Shown here: positions 26,105 through 35,293 of the stretch, piece after piece
How the letters are laid out: each line of letters begins with the position of its first letter
Position numbering within the stretch: position 1 is the stretch's first letter
Assembly: GCA_905339405.1 (NCBI GenBank)
Contig: CAJPGC010000030.1
Location: forward strand, 62,001 to 126,000
From: an uncultured bacterium
Lineage (GTDB): Bacteria > Desulfobacterota > GWC2-55-46
Length of the DNA: 64,000 nucleotides
Reading direction: 5' to 3'
Translations under genes and position numbers: made by a program
The notes under the pieces: model-generated
Told to the model about the DNA's origin: nothing
Seen by the model: only the letters and a program-made list of their open reading frames with translations
Database searches by the model: none

Positions 26105-27577
26105 ATGCGCGGCGCATCCCTTATGAAACGTTCCGAAATAAAACAGAAGGTCGTAAGAGGGAGCGCGTGGACGCTTTTCGCCAATGTCTCATCCCAGGCG
26201 ATATCCTTCCTCGTGACCGTGGTGCTCGCAAGGCTCCTGACCCCGGGGGATTTCGGCGTGGTGGCCATCTCGGCGGTCTTCATCGGGGTCATCACGCTCT
26301 TCCAGGACGTCGGCATGGGCGCGGCGCTCATCCAGAGGAAAGAGATCGACGACGATTACCTGTCGACCTCTTTCAGCGTAAGCCTGCTGGCAGGCGCGGC
26401 CCTCGCGGGCCTCGTAGCGGCCATCTCCCCGCTTGTGGCCGCGTTCTACGGCGAGGCGGTTCTCCGTGACATACTGCTCGTCTCTTCGCTCGGGTTTCTC
26501 TTGAGCCCCTTTACCTCCATACACACTTCGATCCTTTCGAAGGGTCTGGAGTTCAAAAAGGTCGCTCTCATACAGCTAGGGACGCAGGCCGTCTCAGGTT
26601 CTATATCAGTCGGACTTGCCCTTTCAGGCTACGGCCTCTGGAGCATGGTGCTGGGGAAGATACTCTCCCAGCCGCTCCTCATACCGGTCGTATGGTCGGT
26701 AGTCAAATGGAGGCCCAGGCTCAAGGTCGTAAGGAAGTGCTTTACAGACCTGTTCGGCTTCTCGTCGCACCTTCTGGGGTTCAACCTCCTGAACTTCTTC
26801 GCCAGGAGCCTCGACAACCTCATAATCGGCAAATACCTCGGCCCCCAGGCTCTCGGGTACTACTCGGTTGCGTACAACCTGATGCTCAAGCCCCTGCAGC
26901 TCATCTCATGGTCCATAGGTAAGGTCCTTTTCCCGGTCTTCTCGAGCATACAGGACGACCCGGCGCAGACGCGGGCCGTGTACCTGAAGATAATAAAATC
27001 GATCTCTCTCATCACTTTCCCCATGATGACCGGGCTTTTCATGGTCGCCGAAGAGTTCATACTGTCAGTCTACGGCGACACCTGGAGGCCCGCGATACTG
27101 CCCTTGAAGCTCCTTTGCGCGGTCGGGGCCATACAGTCGATAGGCACGACAGCCGGGGTCATCTTCAATTCACAGGGCAGGTCCGACCTCAACCTCAAAG
27201 TCGGGTCGGTCTCTGCCACAGCTATAGTGATCGGCTTCATCATTGGCATCAACTGGGGCGTCATAGGGCTCATAACAGCCTATATCGCGGTGTCGCTCCC
27301 GATATTCTTCCTCGGGCAGTTCTACGCGAACAGACTCATCGGCCTTAAGATGGGTGAGCTGCTTTCGGCCCTGGTCCCTGCGGCCGCCTGTTCCGTATTC
27401 ATGGTCGCGGTCCTCGCGGCCTTCAGGTACATGAGCGGTTCCTTGAGGTTCGAAGTCGCAACAGCCCTTGTCCTCCTCATACTCGTCGGAGCGTCTTCCT
27501 ACATACTTTTCGCCGCAAAAGTCTTCAAGGTCGACGAGGTGAACGAGGCCCTTCAGATGGTCAAAAGGAAACTATGA
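26105..27577 (+). CDS. Wzx-like oligosaccharide flippase
   Basis: 490-residue polytopic protein of the MOP/polysaccharide transporter family with 12-14 hydrophobic segments. The opening KQKVVRGSAWTLFANVSSQAISFLVTVVLARLLTPGDFG is the hallmark, followed by DNLIIGKYLGPQALGYYSVAY. It would flip the undecaprenyl-linked repeat unit to the periplasm. The start is uncertain between ATG 26105 and ATG 26123; neither has a good ribosome binding site. Overlaps the next gene by 4 bp (ATGA). Confidence 0.9.
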   Translation: MRGASLMKRSEIKQKVVRGSAWTLFANVSSQAISFLVTVVLARLLTPGDFGVVAISAVFIGVITLFQDVGMGAALIQRKEIDDDYLSTSFSVSLLAGAALAGLVAAISPLVAAFYGEAVLRDILLVSSLGFLLSPFTSIHTSILSKGLEFKKVALIQLGTQAVSGSISVGLALSGYGLWSMVLGKILSQPLLIPVVWSVVKWRPRLKVVRKCFTDLFGFSSHLLGFNLLNFFARSLDNLIIGKYLGPQALGYYSVAYNLMLKPLQLISWSIGKVLFPVFSSIQDDPAQTRAVYLKIIKSISLITFPMMTGLFMVAEEFILSVYGDTWRPAILPLKLLCAVGAIQSIGTTAGVIFNSQGRSDLNLKVGSVSATAIVIGFIIGINWGVIGLITAYIAVSLPIFFLGQFYANRLIGLKMGELLSALVPAAACSVFMVAVLAAFRYMSGSLRFEVATALVLLILVGASSYILFAAKVFKVDEVNEALQMVKRKL

Positions 27578-28413
27578 AGATAAAAATACTGATGATAACG
27601 CACAACAGGCCGCAGTACACCGCCCTTTCACTCACAAGGCTGACTGAAACAGTACCTGATAACGCGAAAATTACCGTCTGGGACAACGCTTCCTCGGAAG
27701 AGACCCTCACGGTACTCAAACGGTTCGAGCGCCACCCTTCCGTCGAGCGGGTCATCTACAACAGGACAAACGACAAGCTCTGGGGCCCGACGAACTGGTT
27801 CTGGAAGAACTCGAAAGACGCTGACCTCCTCAGCAAGATAGACGACGACTGCCTGATGCCTGCAAGGTGGGCCGAAAAGCTCCAGGAAGCGCATGGTGAC
27901 ATCCCTGAAGCAGGAATCATCGGCTGCTGGAGGTTCATGCCCGAGGACATGAACAATTCAAAGGCCGCGAAAAAAATACAGGCGTTCGGCCGTCATATGC
28001 TCCTCAGAAACTGCTGGGTCGAGGGGTCGGGCTATCTCCTCAAGAGAAAGCTCATAGAGGAGATAGGCCTTCTCCGGCCGAAAGAGACTTTTACGACGTG
28101 GTGCCTGAGGGCCGCCGCTCGGGGATACATAAACGGGTGGTATTACCCTTTCATGTACCAGGAGCACATGGACGATCCCAGGGCCGAGCACACCGGTATA
28201 AAGACCGACGAAGACCTGATGAAGTACCTTCCTCTGTCAGCCGCCCAGAACGGGATAAAAACAAAAGACGACTGGGTGGCGAAACTGAAATCGAGCGCGG
28301 CGCGGCTGCAGGAGTATTCCCTGGACCCGTACGATTTCATCGGCGTCAAGCCAAAGCTCAAAAGAAGGCTGCTGAGGCTCCTCGGAATAACCTACTTCCC
28401 CAAGGCCAGATGA
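27574..28413 (+). CDS. Glycosyltransferase family 2-like protein
   Basis: 279 residues. GT-A features: ILMITHNRPQYTALSLTRL, VWDNASSEETL and KIDDDCLMP (DxD-type metal site). The conserved WxWR-type acceptor region is poorly defined. Start and stop are both in ATGA overlaps, so it is translated with the flippase and the Fe-S protein. Substrate unknown. Confidence 0.82.
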   Translation: MKIKILMITHNRPQYTALSLTRLTETVPDNAKITVWDNASSEETLTVLKRFERHPSVERVIYNRTNDKLWGPTNWFWKNSKDADLLSKIDDDCLMPARWAEKLQEAHGDIPEAGIIGCWRFMPEDMNNSKAAKKIQAFGRHMLLRNCWVEGSGYLLKRKLIEEIGLLRPKETFTTWCLRAAARGYINGWYYPFMYQEHMDDPRAEHTGIKTDEDLMKYLPLSAAQNGIKTKDDWVAKLKSSAARLQEYSLDPYDFIGVKPKLKRRLLRLLGITYFPKAR

Positions 28414-29684
28414 GATTCGAAAACGTGAACGATATAGCCGCGTGGAGGCTGTGCCTGGGCTGCGGTGCCTGCGCGTGGGCTTGCGAAAACAAGGCTGTCA
28501 ACCTCATCGACGTAACTGACGACGGCATAAGGCCGTCCGTCGGCGAAAGCTGCCAGGGATGCGGCCGCTGCGTGGAGGTCTGCCCCGGGGCCGACACTTC
28601 ACACGGAAAATGGGCCGAAGGCGTAGACCCGGAGCTTTCATCTTCCTGGGGCCCTGTGTTCGAGGTCTGGGAAGGACACGCAGCAGACCCGGAAGTAAGG
28701 TTCAAGGGCTCTTCAGGCGGCGCGGCCACCGCGCTTGCCCTTTACTGCCTGGAAAAAGAAGGGCTCTACGGAGCCGTCCACGCGGGAGCCGACAAGGACG
28801 AGCCATGGAAGAACAAAACCCAGCTCAGCAAAAGCCGCGAAGAGCTGCTCGGCAAATCCGGCTCAAGATACTCACCTGCCTCTCCCTGCGACGGGCTCGG
28901 CATAATGGAGGCGGCGCCCTCACCCAGCGTCTTCATCGGGAAGCCCTGCGACGTAGCAGGCCTCAGGAAGGCACAGGCCATAAGCGCCGAGCTCGACAGC
29001 AGGACGGCCCTGGCGATTAGCATATTCTGCGCGGGCACGCCCTCGACTAAAGGCACGATCGACCTGCTGGCGCGATTCCGGAAAGAACCCTCTGAGATAG
29101 AATCGCTTAGATACAGAGGGAACGGCTGGCCCGGCAACTGGACTGCCGAATCGAGCGCCGGGACCTCAAGCATACCGTACAAAACAGCCTGGAGCTTCCT
29201 GCAAAGGTATCGCCCGCTCCGATGTCAACTTTGCCCCGATGGCACCGGCGAGTTCGCTGACATATCATGCGGCGACCCCTGGTACAGGGAGATAACGCCC
29301 GGGGAGCCCGGCCTTTCGCTCATCCTGGCGAGAACGGATAAAGGCAGGCGGGTTCTCAAGGCTGCCGCGGAGGCAGGCTATCTTAAGATAAAAAAAATCG
29401 ACTCCAGCCTCCTTGAAAAATCCCAGGCGAACCTGCTGGCAAAAAGAAGGGCCATCTGGGGAAGGCTGCTTGGTTTGAGGCTTCTTCTGGCCCCTGTCCC
29501 CACTCTCAGCGGCTTCAGCCTCTTTGAAAACTGGAAGGGCCTCAGCGCCTACGAAAAACTGAGGAGCGTCGCAGGCACCCTGAGACGCGCGCTAAGGCGG
29601 GAGTATTACAGGAGGTCCAGGTCATTCCCTGTCCGCGCCGTCCTAAGGGACATCTCAATCATCCGAAAGCGAGGAGCAATATGA
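28410..29684 (+). CDS. FrhB/FdhB-family iron-sulfur oxidoreductase subunit in a polysaccharide operon
   Basis: 424 residues. Two N-terminal 4Fe-4S clusters (CLGCGACAWAC and CQGCGRCVEVC), then the coenzyme F420 hydrogenase/dehydrogenase beta-subunit domain (FKGSSGGAATALALYCLE, GKPCDVAGLRKAQ, FCAGTPSTKGT, LRYRGNGWPG, CQLCPDGTGEFADISCGDPWY). FrhB-like proteins occur in bacterial exopolysaccharide clusters beside pyruvyl transferases; their reaction is not established, and flavin-linked redox of a sugar is a reasonable guess. A basic C-terminal stretch follows. Start set by ATGA overlap. Confidence 0.82.
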   Translation: MRFENVNDIAAWRLCLGCGACAWACENKAVNLIDVTDDGIRPSVGESCQGCGRCVEVCPGADTSHGKWAEGVDPELSSSWGPVFEVWEGHAADPEVRFKGSSGGAATALALYCLEKEGLYGAVHAGADKDEPWKNKTQLSKSREELLGKSGSRYSPASPCDGLGIMEAAPSPSVFIGKPCDVAGLRKAQAISAELDSRTALAISIFCAGTPSTKGTIDLLARFRKEPSEIESLRYRGNGWPGNWTAESSAGTSSIPYKTAWSFLQRYRPLRCQLCPDGTGEFADISCGDPWYREITPGEPGLSLILARTDKGRRVLKAAAEAGYLKIKKIDSSLLEKSQANLLAKRRAIWGRLLGLRLLLAPVPTLSGFSLFENWKGLSAYEKLRSVAGTLRRALRREYYRRSRSFPVRAVLRDISIIRKRGAI

Positions 29685-30823
29685 AAACAGAAAAGCTTTT
29701 CAAGACGCCGCTGACGCCCGCGCAGATATCCAACAGCGAGCTTAACCTCAGGGAGTTCAAAGAAGGCAGGACCGAGCTTGCGTCCAGCCCCAGGAGGATA
29801 GTATTCGAGCTTACGAACAGGTGCAACTTCCAGTGCATCATGTGCGGACGCGAGGCCGTCAACTTCAAGACGAAAGACCTCCCGGTAGACGTGGTGAAGG
29901 CCTGCGAGCCGTTCTACGGACAAACAGAAGAAGTCACCCTTCACGGCTGGGGAGAAGGCACGCTCCACCCGAAGACAGCCGAGGTCCTCGAGTACCTCAA
30001 CTCGTTCCCCATGCTCAGAAAGTATTTCGTCACCAACGGGTCGACCATGCCGCGCATAATGGGGCCGATATTCGCCCACCACGTCGACCTCGTCGCTGTC
30101 TCTCTCGACGGGGCCACGCCCGAGACTAACAACGGGATAAGAAAAGGCGGGGACTTCAACCGCGAGGTCGCCTCGATAAGGCTGCTTATGGAGGAGAAGG
30201 CGAAGCGCGGCGCTAACTACCCCTACGTGAACCTCGTCTTCACGGCGATGGCGCGGAACATCCACGAGCTCCCCAAGATGGTCGAGCTCGCCAGGGAACT
30301 CGGCCTCCCAGAGGTCAAGGTAGTCTATCTGACCATCTTCAACGAAGCGCTCGCAGCCGAATCGCTCGTCGACAGACAGCAGCTCGTCATGGAACACTTT
30401 GGCAAGGCAATGGAGCTTGCTGAAAAATACGGCATAAACCTGAAACTTCCGGAGATACAGGGTGCCGGGGAGGCAGGCCTGATGAAGCACAAGACCTGCC
30501 CTTTCCCCTGGCGTGACCTTTACATCGGCAGCGACGGGTACGTGCGCCCCTGCCAGTCGTCTGCGGACAAGCTCCTTCACATCGGCGGCTACGGCAGCTT
30601 CGAGGCGGTCTGGAACTCGGAACCCATGCAGAAAATGAGGTCGACCGTTAACGACCCTGAAGCGATGCCCGCCGGTTGCGCGAACTGCTATCACAGCAGC
30701 TGCGCCAACTGGAACCTTTCGACGAGCTTCGTGCAGCTCGGGAAGAAATTCGCTCCGGACTGGATGGCGGACAAGGGGAAAGCCGCGGCAGCTGTCGAGA
30801 CATTGAAGGCCGCTGTTGAATAG
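29681..30823 (+). CDS. Radical SAM protein with SPASM-like C-terminus
   Basis: 380 residues. The radical SAM cluster motif CNFQCIMC (CxxxCxxC) lies in ELTNRCNFQCIMCGRE, with the SAM-contacting GWGEGTLHP and VSLDGATPE. Auxiliary cluster Cys residues are at the C-terminus (CPFPWRDLYIGSDGYVRPC, CANCYHSSC), as in SPASM proteins. It could modify a sugar or the carrier-linked glycan. The 4-bp overlap with the FrhB-like gene suggests a joint redox function. Substrate cannot be read from sequence. Confidence 0.85.
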   Translation: MKTEKLFKTPLTPAQISNSELNLREFKEGRTELASSPRRIVFELTNRCNFQCIMCGREAVNFKTKDLPVDVVKACEPFYGQTEEVTLHGWGEGTLHPKTAEVLEYLNSFPMLRKYFVTNGSTMPRIMGPIFAHHVDLVAVSLDGATPETNNGIRKGGDFNREVASIRLLMEEKAKRGANYPYVNLVFTAMARNIHELPKMVELARELGLPEVKVVYLTIFNEALAAESLVDRQQLVMEHFGKAMELAEKYGINLKLPEIQGAGEAGLMKHKTCPFPWRDLYIGSDGYVRPCQSSADKLLHIGGYGSFEAVWNSEPMQKMRSTVNDPEAMPAGCANCYHSSCANWNLSTSFVQLGKKFAPDWMADKGKAAAAVETLKAAVE

Positions 30824-30856
30824 ACGGCTGGAAAAAAGAGCAAAGGAGACAAAGCC

Positions 30857-31624
30857 ATGAAGGTCGGCATACTCGCGGGCGGCTTCGGCTCAAGGCTCGC
30901 CGAGGAGACGGAGATAAAGCCAAAGCCGATGGTGGAGATAGGCAACAGGCCCATGCTCTGGCACATAATGATGTACTACGCCGCGTACGGCTTCAGCGAC
31001 TTCGTAGTGGCGCTCGGGTACAAGGGCGGATACATAAAGAGCTGGATGAAGGACTACTGCGCCATGAACAGCAACATGACCGTAAAGCTCGGGACCGGCG
31101 AAGTCATTCTCAAAAAAGGCGACCTCCCCGACTGGACGGTCGACCTCGTCGACACCGGCCCCTCCACCATGACCGGCGGCCGCATTAAAAGACTCAAGCC
31201 CTGGCTCGGGGAAGAGACTTTCATGCTGACGTGGGGCGACGGGGTATCGGACGTCGACCTCGACGACCTGCTCTCTTTCCACAGGTCCCACGGCAAGCTC
31301 GCTACTCTTACGGCAGTAAGGCCGCCAGCGAGGTTCGGCCACCTCAAGATGAAAGAAAACAGCGTCACCGAGTTCTCCGAGAAGCCGCAGACAGCCGAGG
31401 GATGGATAAACGGGGCCTTCTTCGTGCTCGAGCCCGAAGTCTTCGACTACATCGACGGCGACGAGACGCAGTTCGAAAAAGAGCCGCTCGAGGGCCTTGC
31501 AAGAGACGGACAGCTCATGGCGTATACACATAACTCATTCTGGCAGTGCATGGACACGCTCCGTGACAAAAGGCTCCTGGAGAAGCTCTGGGAAAGCGGA
31601 AAAGCGCCGTGGAAGAGGTGGTAA
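30857..31624 (+). CDS. rfbF: Glucose-1-phosphate cytidylyltransferase
   Basis: 255 residues. Nucleotidyltransferase opening [29 protein letters not shown], followed by [16 protein letters not shown] [11 protein letters not shown] and [18 protein letters not shown], matching RfbF (usually 257). It makes CDP-glucose, the precursor of 3,6-dideoxyhexoses. No CDP-glucose 4,6-dehydratase (rfbG) is next to it, which is unusual; a C-methyltransferase-like gene follows instead. AAAGGAG ribosome binding site. Confidence 0.93.
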   Translation: MKVGILAGGFGSRLAEETEIKPKPMVEIGNRPMLWHIMMYYAAYGFSDFVVALGYKGGYIKSWMKDYCAMNSNMTVKLGTGEVILKKGDLPDWTVDLVDTGPSTMTGGRIKRLKPWLGEETFMLTWGDGVSDVDLDDLLSFHRSHGKLATLTAVRPPARFGHLKMKENSVTEFSEKPQTAEGWINGAFFVLEPEVFDYIDGDETQFEKEPLEGLARDGQLMAYTHNSFWQCMDTLRDKRLLEKLWESGKAPWKRW

Positions 31625-31644
31625 ATCAAAAGAAGGAGAAGGAG

Positions 31645-32874
31645 ATGGACAGAGCCAAATCTAAATGCCGCTCATGCGGCAGCAGGAACCTGCAGACGGT
31701 CCTGGACCTGGGGCGCACTCCGCTCGCGGACGCACTGCTTACGGCCGACGACCTTATGAAGCCTGAGCCGGTCTACCCGCTCGAGGTCGCCTTCTGCGCC
31801 GATTGCAGCCTCGTGCAGATACTCGAGACCGTGCCGCCCGACGTGCTCTTCTGCAGGCATTACCCATACTACTCGTCGTTCTCCGACGAGCTTCTGAGGC
31901 ACTCGAGGGAGAACGCCCTCGAACTCATCGACTCCAGGGGGCTGAACGACAAGAGCCTCGTCATTGAGATAGCCTCCAACGACGGCTACCTCCTCAAGAA
32001 CTTCGTTGAAAAGAACATACCCTGCATGGGAGTCGACCCGGCCGAAGGCCCGGCCGAGTCGGCGGAGAAGATAGGCGTGCCCACGCTCTGCGGCTTTTTC
32101 AACCATGAGCTCGCCAGGCAGCTCCGGGGCGTGGGGAAAAGGGCAGACGTCATAATAGCCAACAACGTGCTTGCTCACGTGGCCGACATCAACGGCTTTC
32201 TCGACGGCATAAGGATACTCCTCAAGGACGGAGGAGTCGCGGTAATAGAGGTGCCCTACGTCCGCGACCTGGTAGACAACTGCGAATTCGACACCATATA
32301 TCATGAGCACCTGTGCTATTTTTCGGCTACATCGGTCGACAGCCTCCTGAGGTCGCATTCGCTCTACCTGAACAAGGTCAAACGAGTGCCTATACACGGC
32401 GGGTCTCTGAGGCTCTTCATAGGGCTGAGGGACGAGCCGGACGAGACTGTCACATGGCTGCTGGCTGAGGAGCGGGGCAAGGGGGTCGGCGAGTTCTCCT
32501 ATTACAACGACTTCGCCATAAAGGTCACGAACATAAGAGAGGGGCTCAAGAGCATGCTCCGCTCCCTCAAGGACCAGGGCAGCAGGATAGCAGCCTACGG
32601 GGCCGCGGCCAAGGGCGCGACGCTCATCAACTACGTCGGGCTCGACAACGGGACTATCGACTTCGTGGTCGACAGGAACGTCCACAAGCAGGGCAAGTTC
32701 ATGCCCGGCAAGCACATACCCATAGCCTCTCCCGAAAAGCTCCTGACGGAGATGCCTGATTTCGTCCTGCTCCTGGCCTGGAACTTCGCCGAGGAGATAA
32801 TAAGGCAGCAGGAAGAGTACAGGAGCAGGGGCGGGAAGTTCATACTGCCTATACCAGAGTGGAAGATAGCGTAA
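31645..32874 (+). CDS. Class I SAM methyltransferase, sugar C-methyltransferase type
   Basis: 409 residues. An N-terminal zinc-binding domain ([22 protein letters not shown] ... CADCSLVQ) precedes the SAM-binding region ([15 protein letters not shown]) and the C-terminal domain ([38 protein letters not shown]). This three-part architecture is that of TylC3/TcaB9-type sugar C-3-methyltransferases. ATG 31645 follows AAGGAGAAGGAG. It probably acts on an NDP-keto-deoxysugar; the CDP sugar from RfbF is a plausible substrate. Confidence 0.87.
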   Translation: MDRAKSKCRSCGSRNLQTVLDLGRTPLADALLTADDLMKPEPVYPLEVAFCADCSLVQILETVPPDVLFCRHYPYYSSFSDELLRHSRENALELIDSRGLNDKSLVIEIASNDGYLLKNFVEKNIPCMGVDPAEGPAESAEKIGVPTLCGFFNHELARQLRGVGKRADVIIANNVLAHVADINGFLDGIRILLKDGGVAVIEVPYVRDLVDNCEFDTIYHEHLCYFSATSVDSLLRSHSLYLNKVKRVPIHGGSLRLFIGLRDEPDETVTWLLAEERGKGVGEFSYYNDFAIKVTNIREGLKSMLRSLKDQGSRIAAYGAAAKGATLINYVGLDNGTIDFVVDRNVHKQGKFMPGKHIPIASPEKLLTEMPDFVLLLAWNFAEEIIRQQEEYRSRGGKFILPIPEWKIA

Positions 32875-32885
32875 AAGGAGCCCGG

Positions 32886-34097
32886 ATGGATTACAGCCAC
32901 AAAAACGAAAGCTCTTTACTTGCCGCGGAGACGCATTCGTGCCCGAGCTGCGGGAAAGAGGCCATGAGGGAATTCTATTCTTTCCAGGGCGCGCCGGTGC
33001 ACAGCGTCCTTCTCTTCCCGACCCGGGAAGAGGCGCTCGCCTATCCCAAAGGGGAGATAAGGCTCGCGTTCTGCGAAGGGTGCGGCTTCATCTCGAATAC
33101 AGCCTACGACCTCGCGGTGCAGGAGTACTCCGGAAACTGCGAAGAGACGCAGGGCTACTCGGAGACTTTCAATTCGTTCGCGAGAAAGCTCGCTGGCGAG
33201 CTAATCGAGAAGTACTCTCTCAAGGGCCGTCACATAGTCGAGATAGGATGCGGCAAGGGAGAGTTCCTCTCCATGCTTTGCGAGATGGGAGGGAACACGG
33301 GGACCGGGTTCGACCCGGCCTACGTCGACGGCAGGTACGCGACATCGTCCGGCGTAAGCTTCATTAAAGATTTCTACTCGGTGAAGTACTCCGGCACAAG
33401 GGCAGAATTCATAATCTGCAAGATGACTCTGGAGCACATTGGGGCCACCGGGAAATTTCTCGCAACGCTCAGGAGGTCGCTTGAAGGAAGCCCCGAGACG
33501 GTGCTTTTCTTCCAGGTCCCGGACGTCACGCGTGTCTTGAGCGAGCTGGCCTTCTGGGACATCTACTACGAGCACTGCTCGTACTTCAGCCCCGGGTCGC
33601 TCGCAAGGCTCTTCAGGGCCGCCGGTTTCGAGGTAACTGGCATAAGGCGGGACTACGGAGGCCAGTACATAATGCTCGAGGCCAGGCCTGCCAGCTCGCC
33701 GCCGACAAGGCCGGCTCCGGAGGAAGACGACCTGGAGACGATCAAGGGCCTTGTAGAGTACTTCACGTCAAACATCGAGGCAAAGACCTCGTCATGGAAA
33801 ACACGGCTTTCGGAATTCGTGAAAAAAGGGCGCAAGACCGTGATATGGGGCTCGGGCTCGAAAGGAGTCGCTTTCCTCACCACGCTTGGGACCGGCGGCG
33901 AGGTTCTGAACGCCGTAGACATAAACCCCTACAGGAAGGGGACGTACATGGCGGGAACCGGCCACGAGATAGTAGACCCCGGCCGCCTCGTGAAGCTAAA
34001 GCCTGACGAAGTCATAGTGATGAACCCGGTCTATATGAGCGAAGTCGAAAACGAGCTCAAAAGACTCGGCATAAAGGCCGAACTTCTCACGGCCTGA
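32886..34097 (+). CDS. SAM methyltransferase with C-terminal C-methyltransferase domain, paralogue 1
   Basis: 403 residues with the same layout as its neighbours: N-terminal zinc-binding Cys (CPSCGKEAM, CEGCGF), SAM motif VEIGCGKGEFLSML, and a C-terminal Rossmann-like domain (VIWGSGSKGVAFL, VDINPYRKGTYMAGTGHEIV). It is closely related to the 34104 gene. ATG 32886 has AGGAG upstream; an upstream in-frame ATG overlaps the previous gene. Predicted to methylate a sugar nucleotide; substrate unknown. Confidence 0.85.
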   Translation: MDYSHKNESSLLAAETHSCPSCGKEAMREFYSFQGAPVHSVLLFPTREEALAYPKGEIRLAFCEGCGFISNTAYDLAVQEYSGNCEETQGYSETFNSFARKLAGELIEKYSLKGRHIVEIGCGKGEFLSMLCEMGGNTGTGFDPAYVDGRYATSSGVSFIKDFYSVKYSGTRAEFIICKMTLEHIGATGKFLATLRRSLEGSPETVLFFQVPDVTRVLSELAFWDIYYEHCSYFSPGSLARLFRAAGFEVTGIRRDYGGQYIMLEARPASSPPTRPAPEEDDLETIKGLVEYFTSNIEAKTSSWKTRLSEFVKKGRKTVIWGSGSKGVAFLTTLGTGGEVLNAVDINPYRKGTYMAGTGHEIVDPGRLVKLKPDEVIVMNPVYMSEVENELKRLGIKAELLTA

Positions 34098-34103
34098 AAC
34101 CTG

Positions 34104-35282
34104 ATGACCGGCAGAAATAACAAGTGCCCGATATGCGAATCCGGGGCGGTGCTGCTGTTCGCCGAAGTCAAGGATGCCCTGGTCCACTGCAATACGCTCT
34201 GGAAGAGCAGGGAGATGGCGCTCAAGGCCCGTAGAGGCGTCCTGAAGCTCGGCTTCTGCAACAGGTGCGGCCACGTCTTCAACACCGCGTTCGACCCCGA
34301 GGCGATGAAGTACGCAGAGGAATACGAGAACTCCCTGCACTTCTCCCCTGTTTTCCAGGACTATGCCCGGTCGCTCGCAGTGAAGCTCATAGAACGCTAC
34401 GGGCTTTATGAAAAGGAGATAATAGAGATAGGCTGCGGCAAGGGTGATTTTCTCCTCCTCATGTCCGAGCTCGGCGGGAACAGCGGCATAGGTTTCGACG
34501 CGAGCTTCATCCGGGACCGCAACGACAGCAGGAGCAGAAAAGTCTCGTTCATACAGGACCTTTATTCGGAAAAATACGCGCACTTCAAGGGCGACATGAT
34601 ATTGAGCCGCCAGGTGCTCGAACACATCAGGTCGCCGCGCTCTTTCGTCAGGAAGATGCGCTCAGCGACGGGCTCCCGCCCGGGGGCAATGGTCTTCTGC
34701 GAAGTCCCGAATTTTATGCACACAATTAAAGAGCTCGCAGTCTGGGACATCATTTACGAACATTACTCGTACTTCACTCCCCTTTCATTCCGCCGTCTTT
34801 TCAATTCAGACGGCTTCCGTGTCCAAAGCCTCGAGGAAGGCTTCAACGGCCAGTTCCTCTGCCTGGAGGCCGCCCCGGTCGAAAATATGCATAAAACGGC
34901 CGAGGAAGCGCCCGGCCTGGATTCTTTAATGCGCGAAGTATCTGCATTCTTCCACCGCTACACAAACAAGATAGCGGCTTGGAAAAACGAGCTCGAAAAG
35001 ATAGCCGCTAGGGGGCAGAGAGCGGCAGTCTGGGGTGCTGGCTCAAAGGGGGTCTCATTTCTCAATACCCTGAAGACGGCCGCAGAGATAGACCACGTCA
35101 TAGATATAAACCCCTACAAACAGGGAAACTACGTGCCCGGGACCGGCCAGGAGATAGTAGGCCCCGAAGCGCTGCGTGAAATAGACCCGGACCTGATAAT
35201 AATAATGAACCCAATATACACAAGCGAGATCTGGGAGACTGTCAAACGGATGGGGCTCAAATGCAGGCTCCTAACAGCATGA
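34104..35282 (+). CDS. SAM methyltransferase with C-terminal C-methyltransferase domain, paralogue 2
   Basis: 392 residues, clearly paralogous to the 32886 product: CPICESGAV/CNRCGHVFNTAFD zinc site, EIGCGKGDFLLLMSELGGN SAM site, DIIYEHYSYFTP, VWGAGSKGVSFLNTLK, VIDINPYKQGNYVPGTGQEIV. The matching order and spacing of motifs indicate a tandem duplication followed by divergence. Starts 6 bp after its paralogue. Confidence 0.85.
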   Translation: MTGRNNKCPICESGAVLLFAEVKDALVHCNTLWKSREMALKARRGVLKLGFCNRCGHVFNTAFDPEAMKYAEEYENSLHFSPVFQDYARSLAVKLIERYGLYEKEIIEIGCGKGDFLLLMSELGGNSGIGFDASFIRDRNDSRSRKVSFIQDLYSEKYAHFKGDMILSRQVLEHIRSPRSFVRKMRSATGSRPGAMVFCEVPNFMHTIKELAVWDIIYEHYSYFTPLSFRRLFNSDGFRVQSLEEGFNGQFLCLEAAPVENMHKTAEEAPGLDSLMREVSAFFHRYTNKIAAWKNELEKIAARGQRAAVWGAGSKGVSFLNTLKTAAEIDHVIDINPYKQGNYVPGTGQEIVGPEALREIDPDLIIIMNPIYTSEIWETVKRMGLKCRLLTA

Positions 35283-35293
35283 AAGGACCGCTG

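Noticed and set aside
31609..31644. Earlier start for the methyltransferase overlapping rfbF
   Set aside because: The internal ATG at 31645 has a much better ribosome binding site and fits the family N-terminus.
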